NCBI RefSeq assembly: GCF_040183065.1
Contig: NC_091118.1
Location: 208,872,029 to 208,936,028, forward strand
DNA length: 64,000 nucleotides
From: Periplaneta americana
Taxonomy: Eukaryota; Arthropoda; Insecta; Blattodea; Blattidae
Reading direction: 5' to 3'
Position 1 is the first letter of the stretch. Each line of letters starts with the position of its first letter. Made by a program: the position numbers and the translations under genes. Under the pieces are notes generated by a model, which was not told where the DNA came from, searched no databases, and saw nothing but the letters and a program-made list of their open reading frames with translations. Shown piece by piece: positions 56,901 through 64,000 of this stretch.

Positions 56901-58845
56901 TCCCCTTGTTCTTCTTGTACTCCCCTTGTTCTCCTTCATTCCCCTTGTTCTTCTTGTACTCCCCTTGTTCTCCTTCATTCCCCTTGTTCTTCTTGTACTC
57001 CCCTTGTTCTCCTTCATCCCCCTTGTTCTTCTTGTACTCCCCTTGTTCTCCTTCATTCCCCTTGTTCTTCTTGTATTCCCCTTGTTCTCCTTCATTCCCC
57101 TTGTTCTTCTTGTACTCCCCTTGTTCTCCTTCATTCCCCTTGTTCTTCTTGTACTCCCCTTGTTCTTCTTGTACTCCCCTTGTTCTGCTTCATTCCCCTT
57201 GTTCTTCTTATACTCCCCTTGTTCTCCTTCATTCCCCTTGTTCTTCTTGTACTCCCCTTGTTCTCCTTCATTCCCCTTGTTCTTCTTGTACTCCCCTTGT
57301 TCTTCTTGTACTCCCCTTGTTCTCCTTCATTCCCCTTGTTCTTCTTGTACTCCCCTTGTTCTCCTTCATTCCCCTTGTTCTTCTTGTACTCCCCTTGTTC
57401 TCCTTCATTCCCCTTGTTCTTCTTGTACTCCCCTTGTTCTTCTTGTACTCCCCTTGTTCTGCTTCATTCCCCTTGTTCTTCTTGTACTCCCCTTGTTCTC
57501 CTTCATTCCCCTTGTTCTTCTTGTACTCCCCTTGTTCTCCTTCATTCCACTTGTTCTTCTTGTACTCCCCTTGTTCTCCTTCATTCCACTTGTTCTTCTT
57601 GTACTCCCCTTGTTCTCCTTCATTCCCCTTGTTCTTCTTGTACTCCCCTTGTTCTCCTTCATTCCCCTTGTTCTTCTTGTACTCCCCTTGTTCTCCTTCA
57701 TTCCCCTTGTTCTTCTTGTACTCCCCTTGTTCTTCTTGTACTCCCCTTGTTCTGCTTCATTCCCCTTGTTCTTCTTGTACTCCCCTTGTTCTCCTTCATT
57801 CCCCTTGTTCTTCTTGTACTCCCCTTGTTCTCCTTCATTCCCCTTGTTCTCCTTCATTCCCCTTGTTCTTCTTGTACTCCCCTTGTTCTTCTTGTACTCC
57901 CCTTGTTCTGCTTCATTCCCCTTGTTCTTCTTGTACTCCCCTTGTTCTCCTTCATCCCCCTTGTTCTTCTTGTACTCCCCTTGTTCTGCTTCATTCCCCT
58001 TGTTCTTCTTGTACTCCCCTTGTTCTGCTTCATTCCCCTTGTTCTTCTTGTACTCCCCTTGTTCTCCTTCATTCCCCTTGTTCTTCTTGTACTCCCCTTG
58101 TTCTTCTTGTACTCCCCTTGTTCTGCTTCATTCCCCTTGTTCTTCTTGTACTCCCCTTGTTCTGCTTCATTCCCCTTGTTCTTCTTGTACTCCCCTTGTT
58201 CTCCTTCATTCCCCTTGTTCTTCTTGTACTCCCCTTGTTCTCCTTCATTCCCCTTGTTCTTCTTGTACTCCCCTTGTTCTTCTTGTACTCCCCTTGTTCT
58301 GCTTCATTCCCCTTGTTCTTCTTGTACTCCCCTTGTTCTCCTTCATCCCCCTTGTTCTTCTTGTACTCCCCTTGTTCTTCTTGTACTCCCCTTGTTCTTC
58401 TTGTACTCCCCTTGTTCTGCTTCATTCCCCTTGTTCTTCTTGTACTCCCCTTGTTCTCCTTCATTCCCCTTGTTCTTCTTGTACTCCCCTTGTTCTTCTT
58501 GTACTCCCCTTGTTCTGCTTCATTCCCCTTGTTCTTCTTGTACTCCCCTTGTTCTGCTTCATTCCCCTTGTTCTTCTTGTACTCCCCTTGTTCTCCTTCA
58601 TTCCCCTTGTTCTTCTTGTACTCCCCTTGTTCTCCTTCATTCCCCTTGTTCTTCTTGTACTCCCCTTGTTCTCCTTCATTCCCCTTGTTCTTCTTGTACT
58701 CCCCTTGTTCTCCTTCATTCCCCTTGTTCTTCTTATACTCCCCTTGTTATCCTTCATTCCCCTTGTTCTCCTTCATTCCCCTTGTTATCCTTTTATTCCC
58801 CTTATTCTTCTTGTATTTCCCTTGTTCTCCTTGTATTCCACATCA
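53990..58845. repeat. 39-bp minisatellite array (~4.8 kb) with higher-order structure
   Basis: The unit is a 20-mer TTCTTCTTGTACTCCCCTTG followed by a 19-mer TTCTCCTTCATTCCCCTTG; the two halves are themselves related. Roughly 120 units. Variants include TTCTGCTTC for TTCTCCTTC, CATCCCC or CATTCCAC for CATTCCCC, and tandem 20-mers without the 19-mer. Blocks at 56039-56649 and 57854-58464 have the same variant order, 1815 bp apart. Because 39 is a multiple of 3, all three plus frames and several minus frames stay open; none is a real protein. Units at both edges are degenerate. Confidence 0.97.
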
Positions 58846-59019
58846 ACTATCCATCACAGTTTTCGACTTCCGATATGTCAACATTGAGATTTTGAGTTCA
58901 GGATGTCGTCGAAATACAACATAACGTTCCATCCTAAGGACATGTCGTAACCAGCCTAATCGATGTGAACAATTTCAAAGGCATGTTGGGTCCGATAAGT
59001 ATAATAGAAGTGTCAAATG

Positions 59020-59123
59020 TATATGGGTTTATTACCGTCAAATTACTTATCAATAATCATGCATTAAACCATTAGGATATTACATGATTATTTATAAGTA
59101 ATTTGACGGTAATAAACCCATAC
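59020..59123. mobile_element. Tiny MITE with 40-bp terminal inverted repeats
   Basis: TATGGGTTTATTACCGTCAA (59020) and TTGACGGTAATAAACCCATA (ending 59123) are perfect inverted ends. Arms of about 40 bp enclose about 24 bp. Confidence 0.85.
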
Positions 59124-60353
59124 TAGTGGCTTGTGCAGCAAATACTGCTGCAAACTAAGTTCGTTAGACGTTCAAATAAAAATTTTTCAGATTTATTTTC
59201 AATGAAGAATACTTGTCTTTTTGATAGTTATTTGCTTCCATAATAATGAAACATACTCCCTCTGAATGAATTTTTTTAGGCCAAATACTTTTCCTTGAAT
59301 CTATCCAACTTCAGTTTTTGAGTTTCAACGCGAAAACGCAAGTATCAATGTCAGGACGATAGCAGTATCTATTTCAGGTCATTGTGGATTGTAGGCAAAA
59401 GTTAAAAAAAAAAATGTCAGGTTTGCTAAGCTTTCGAACAATAGCATTTTCGTATAGCTGCTGCATGTAGAACTTGAAATGTAGAGCGTAAAATCATTTT
59501 ATCCTACTAAGAGATACTGCTGAAATTATCTGGAGACTACAAAATTTTCTAGGCCTCTTATTTTATCAGTAAGTAATACCTTTTGATCTTTCCTTAGGAA
59601 CTGTAATTTTTGCGCTCTCTCGAGCCAATACTGAAGACAATGACACATATCAATATCTACACTACACCGCCATTAAGTATATGAAAATGACCCAACCCCA
59701 CTGGGTTAATAAGTATAAACATATTTGATTTTTAATAACAATATTATTATCTTATTTAACTTTTGTAGTTATATATAGCAGCCACTCAGTAATAGAAATG
59801 AAGATCTAAATTAAGATATTCTCTACATTTACTTACATAACAACAAAACGTTTCACTTTCATGTCATCAATATAGCATCAATATTATGTACAATTAATGA
59901 AAAAATAGAGGCATCATGATATTAACTATAATACTATTTTAATTTCTAATGGTAATAATGTCATCAAACCACCTCAAGTTTCGTAGATTTGAATATCCAA
60001 TACACAGCTGTACTCAGAAAATTATACACTGCAGAATCAGTTTTTAATAACAAATTGAATTGAGCTCTAAATATGTCGGCAATCCTGCAGGTCATGGCCT
60101 TCGTGTAATAGCCTATTGTTTATTGTAGTGTGTGTTTTGTTCTGAAATTCAATCAAGTCGGCCGTGATTGAATAAAATAATTCTCAAAACTGACAACAGA
60201 TGGATTTTGGAAAATAGGAAAATTATGTAGGAAAATTGACATTTCACTCAAAACTACTACTTTTCCGAAAAACTTTGGATGCCAGGCATGAAAATGAGGG
60301 GTCACTCATTAAAATCCGTTCAGTCGTTTTCCCGTAATTTCTATTACCAGTTC

Positions 60354-60357
<4 letters not shown>
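59124..60357. other. No gene recognised
   Basis: At 60148-60174 ATTCAATCA pairs with TGATTGAAT around AGTCGGCCG. 60240-60357 ends AAAATCCGTTCAGTCGTTTT then a TA run, which resembles the 3' end of a widespread arthropod LINE or SINE, not assigned. Confidence 0.4.

Positions 60358-60417
<60 letters not shown>
60358..60417. repeat. (TA)n microsatellite
   Basis: About 29 uninterrupted TA units. Confidence 0.95.
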
Positions 60418-60419
<2 letters not shown>

Positions 60420-60899
60420 ATACTAATCGATGTGTCTTAATTTAACGTTAGCTGTCGGAAATGAAAAAATCATCGCATATATTGGGCTCACTACTGTGAA
60501 CCTATACGCGTTACCCGGCTCTTGAGAGTTAAGTCAAATTAGATGACGCAGCAGTGTTCACTTCTGTGCGTGATGGGATGGCAGTATGAGAAAAAAACAT
60601 TTAACAAGAACTTATACAGTATTACACCAGTATGAAGAAGAAAAAGAGTTCACAGACAAAGAAAGCCGGCTAGTCAGAAAAACGAAAATAAATCTGAAAG
60701 TGAGTGTGCTACACCTGACTTCTGAAGGAAGAAAGTATTCAAGAAATATCTGCAATCCTGAAGCCGGGAGAAATATTTAAGGCGCAGATAGAAAGAAACA
60801 TTTGTGAGCAAATGAAATACTGATAAGTATTTTCAATATCGGAAAACTGCTTGTTTTACAAGTTCAGCTAGTCCTACTTTGGTTCAGACGACAAAGAAT

Positions 60900-61920
60900 G
60901 CGTGAGGAGGAAATGAAATCAAAAGCTACAAGGAAATAACTTCCGTCCTCTGTTAAACATGGTGAGGGTTTCTGTATTAGTATACAGTTGCATGTTAGCA
61001 AACGGTTTTGAGAACTTTCCTTTATACATGGATCAGAATTTCTATGTCAACACAGATTACTGTACGAAGCTAAGTGACATTTATTTTCTACCAGGACAAT
61101 GATCCTAAACACAAAAAGCACACACCGTACATTTCGCAGCTGGTTGTTATGTGACTGCCCATAATTGCTCGAAGTACTACCTAGTCCCCAGATCTTAAGG
61201 GTACACCTTGGTGAAAATTTTCCAATTTTGGTCAAAAATAACATTTTTTGTTTTTAACTTAAAAACAATTTTTATGGTCTGGGGAAATTTTCATGCACTT
61301 ATGCCACTCCAATTGCATTTCGGCGGCCATATTAAAAAGGCATATGCATGTGTTTATATTCATTTTTGCCCGCTTTTACTTTACTAAAAATGCTTTCTCC
61401 CATAAAATTTGTACTACATGAATGACTTTCTTAAAAACTTCTTTAATATGCATGCAACAAAACTTACAATCAGGATTTTCTTTAAATCTCACACTCTTTT
61501 TAAAATATTATTTTTTTTTGCAGGAGTTGCTTTTTTTTGGCTGTTTTTAGAGTTGAAAATATAAAATATATTTTTTAGCAAGTTTTTATTTGGGATGTAT
61601 GGAAGTTATCAAATTGGAATATCAGAGAAAAATGTCAAAATTTATAGGATTAATAATAATTAAAAAAATATTTAAATTTACAAGAATGTTGATAATTCAC
61701 AGATTATTAAATAAAATTAGACGAAATTTGGTATACGCACTATCCATAAGGAGTACAGTAATTGTACAAAATTTGAGACTTCTACCTTTGTTTGTTTAGA
61801 ACATTGAAATTTCATCTCGATGTACCCTTAATAATATTGAAAATATATTGTCAGAACTTAAAGGCGACTTGGTGGATACAACATATAGAATAAGCAAGAC
61901 TTTAAGAAAAACTTAAAATG
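60900..61920 (+). pseudogene. Tc1-like transposase remnant split by a TTAA element
   Basis: About 60900-61190 reads NEEMKSKATRK-like, VKHGEGFCISIQLHV and QDNDPKHKKHT (catalytic Asp region), then SPDL at 61184. The next codons resume at 61828: N(N)IENILSELKGDLVDTTY, with the catalytic Glu. The insert 61199-61827 thus lies inside the last catalytic motif. Several frame changes are also present. The open frame at 60586-60780 just upstream is not clearly part of it. Confidence 0.7.
61199..61827. mobile_element. TTAA-target element
   Basis: Starts GGGTACACCTTGGTGAAAAT and ends ATTTCATCTCGATGTACCC. TTAA flanks both sides (61195-61198, 61828-61831). TTAA duplication fits piggyBac-like (or Kolobok-like) transposition. 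The 629-bp interior is AT-rich with no transposase. Confidence 0.8.
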
Positions 61921-62099
61921 AATGATAAAATACTAGTATTCCTAAGTGTTGCTGTAAAAAACTAGTAAAATCTTGAAACTATATTGGTTGTACCGTTAAA
62001 AGTGACATCTCAATAGTAAAATCTATTCTAAATCGACTAAGGAATGACTTACAGTATATACAACTTCTAGTAAAATACTAATTTTATTTGCTCTCGTTA

Positions 62100-62350
62100 G
62101 CATTAATTCCATACATTTTTGAAGATGGGGTCGTCAGTAAGGGAATATGGTCAGCGCGATCCCCAGATCTTACCGTATGCGATTTTTATTTATGGATAAA
62201 CTTAAAAATAAAGTCTATCGGAATAATCTGCTTACGTTGGAAGAATTAAAAGTCAATTATAAAAGGGAAATTGCAGCAAATTCAGAATAAGAACTAATGC
62301 GTGTTAATTCAAATTTTCTTAAAAGGTGTCAAATATATGGCGGCACAAGG
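62100..62350 (+). pseudogene. Tc1/mariner-superfamily transposase C-terminal fragment
   Basis: Across frames it reads IWSARSPDLTVCDFYLW, LKNKVYRNNLLTLEELK and FLKRCQ...MAAQGHH, the C-terminal end of DDE_3-type transposases (SPDL..CDF supplies the last acidic residue). Confidence 0.6.
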
Positions 62351-62359
62351 ACACCATTC

Positions 62360-63230
62360 TCAACCTGTTCATAGGTAGTCTAGATGGTTACTGTAATTTG
62401 TATAAGTAATCTATGTGCTTGACTTAAGGGACTATGAATATCCAACTCTGCCGGCAAACAGCGTGCTAAGTAAGAATAATGATGATAATGATTTCATTGT
62501 TATAATATTTCGTAACAATTGGTCAAAAATAAAATGGCAACATGCATACACAAACACTGAAACGTAATACCGTATGAAATAACAGGCTAAAACAAGATGG
62601 AAAGGTGAGCGCACTTCATTTGTTACGTGTCTTGTTGAAGGCCTTCGGAATTGTGTGCTGGCTGTAATGGAGTCCGTTGGTTGTCATTAACTGCGATACG
62701 CCCATGTGTGCGCGTGAACTGATGGATGACAGCAATGACATTTATGAGGGACGTCAACATGAAAATGCTGCCTGTTTGGATTTATAGATTAGGCCAACAT
62801 AATCAATTCACAAGGGTATAACACGCCAGAAACAAAAACGGTAGTGTTTTATAATTGTTGGTATTTTTGTTATAGTTTGGACTTCCGTTGGAAACAAAAG
62901 CGAAACTGGTTGCCATGGAAAAGGGAATGTTATTTTATAAATAATTACTTAGAGTTTGGTGATAAAATATTTAGTGGATTTCATATTGTGAATTTTAAAA
63001 GAAATTATGACAGATAAAAAATTCGATTTTCATAAAACTGGGTACCAATAGGTAATAAAATACGTACTATTGAAAGGGTTGCCCGGCAAGAAACTTTATG
63101 CGTATGTACGGCACATTAAGAGATCATTGTTCTTCGTACACCACCATAAAAATGGAGTTGTGAATTATATAAGAGAGGAATAACTCACAAAATATCGACA
63201 CCATGCATGGCATAGTTACGAAGAATCGAC
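62360..63230. other. No gene recognised
   Basis: AT-rich stretch with no motif supported. Confidence 0.4.
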
Positions 63231-63234
63231 GAAT

Positions 63235-63412
63235 TCGGCTCAAACCTATATGAGATACTTTGGAATTTCTTATGAATCTGTCTCTTACATCGTACATCAT
63301 GATTTGGGTATGAGAAAATTCTGCTTAATGGGTCCCTTAATTCTGAACGCTGATCATTGATAAACGAGTGGCAATTTCCAAGCAGCTTTGTCGCTGTTTT
63401 GAGGAGGATTTT
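63235..63412 (+). pseudogene. mariner transposase N-terminal-region fragment
   Basis: It reads GISYESVSYIVHHDLGMRKF, then (after a stop) LNADH and RVAISKQLCRCFEEDF. ISYxSVxxIxHxDLGMRK is the helix-turn-helix and linker region of mariner transposases. It is joined to the tandem array that follows. Confidence 0.65.
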
Positions 63413-64000
63413 TCAGTCTGTTCAGTGGCTTAAAATTAGTGGTTTTTAAATTAAATTTAAGTGTATTAATTTAAGTAAAGTCATCCACCCAATCCAGTAA
63501 TCCATCCATCCATCCGGAAATATTTCAATCTGTTCAGTGGTTTAAAATTAGTGGTTTTTAAATTAAATTTAAGTGTATTAATTTAAGTAAAGTCATCCAC
63601 CCAATCCAGTAATCCATCCATCCATCCATCCATCCGGAAATATTTCAATCTGTTCAGTGGTTTAAAATTAGTGGTTTTTAAATTAAATTTAAGTGTATTA
63701 ATTTAAGTAAAGTCATCCACCCAATCCAGTAATCCATCCATCCATCCATCCATCCATCCGGAAATATTTCAATCTGTTCAGTGGTTTAAAATTAGTGGTT
63801 TTTAAATTAAATTTAAGTGTATTAATTTAAGTAAAGTCATCCACCCAATCCAGTAATCCATCCATCCATCCATCCATCCGGAAATATTTCAATCTGTTCA
63901 GTGGTTTAAAATTAGTGGTTTTTAAATTAAATTTAAGTGTATTAATTTAAGTAAAGTCATCCACCCAATCCAGTAATCCATCCATCCATCCGGAAATATT
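63413..64000. repeat. 112-124 bp tandem array with internal (CATC)n
   Basis: Five units begin TGTTCAGTGG at 63419, 63531, 63651, 63775 and 63895. Spacings of 112, 120, 124 and 120 differ by multiples of 4, owing to CATC copy number before CCGGAAATATTTC. The rest of the unit is almost invariant. The array continues past the window. Confidence 0.97.

Noticed and set aside
53990-58845. CRISPR-like repeat/spacer look
   Set aside because: Half-units alternate, but the 'spacers' are themselves repeated, and this is eukaryotic DNA.
53950-58924. Open frames of about 1640 codons on the plus strand and up to 433 on the minus strand
   Set aside because: They follow from a 39-bp tandem repeat with no stop in any plus frame. 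The translated products are pure unit repeats.

Overview
The window reads as animal, most likely insect, nuclear DNA that is very rich in transposable elements. The evidence is AT-rich non-coding sequence, spliced exons with GT-AG borders, tRNA-derived SINEs, non-LTR retrotransposons, hAT, Tc1/mariner and Penelope-like elements, and TTAGG-like runs. The repeat style (GTAA-tailed LINEs, SINEs ending near GCGTCGTTAAATAA) recalls cockroaches. That is inference from memory, not a search result.

Host genes. One host gene can be supported. Three minus-strand exons (26542-26609, 17573-17815, 13111-13211) have good splice sites and matching phases. Together they give the C-terminal ~136 residues of an unrecognised cysteine-containing protein with a hydrophobic, GPI-anchor-like tail. 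Everything between them is intronic transposon sequence. A second candidate is a THAP zinc-finger exon at 37708-37965 (+), with a CRE-like site upstream, a splice donor downstream and one frame error in an A run.

Layout. 1-13 kb: SINE pieces, fold-back MITEs, a Tc1/mariner remnant, a hAT remnant, two Penelope 3' ends facing each other around an R2-like C-terminus, and a Jockey-like LINE end. 13-27 kb: the host gene with intronic transposons. These include a hAT inserted into a SINE, an R2-like fragment, a nearly intact 2.2 kb hAT whose transposase has one stop, an internally deleted hAT, and a hAT that carries a SINE. 27-37 kb: LINE ends, a large fold-back MITE inside a LINE, a Tc1 element with perfect terminal repeats inside a hAT-like element, and a SINE inside a mariner inside a TA microsatellite inside another hAT-like element. 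37-49 kb: the THAP exon, three hAT elements, a Penelope GIY-YIG fragment with a hammerhead ribozyme motif, GTAA-tailed LINE fragments and a minisatellite. 50-54 kb: a LINE ORF1 with a 2A-like motif, a hAT fragment and a Tc1-like non-autonomous element. 54-58.8 kb: a 39-bp-period minisatellite with higher-order structure. 59-64 kb: Tc1 and mariner remnants, one split by a TTAA-target element, and a variable tandem array that runs off the window.

Almost all long open frames are transposon remnants or products of tandem repeats whose period is a multiple of three. No CRISPR array, operon, rRNA or functional tRNA gene was seen. Family names come from recognised motifs and memory, not from searches.
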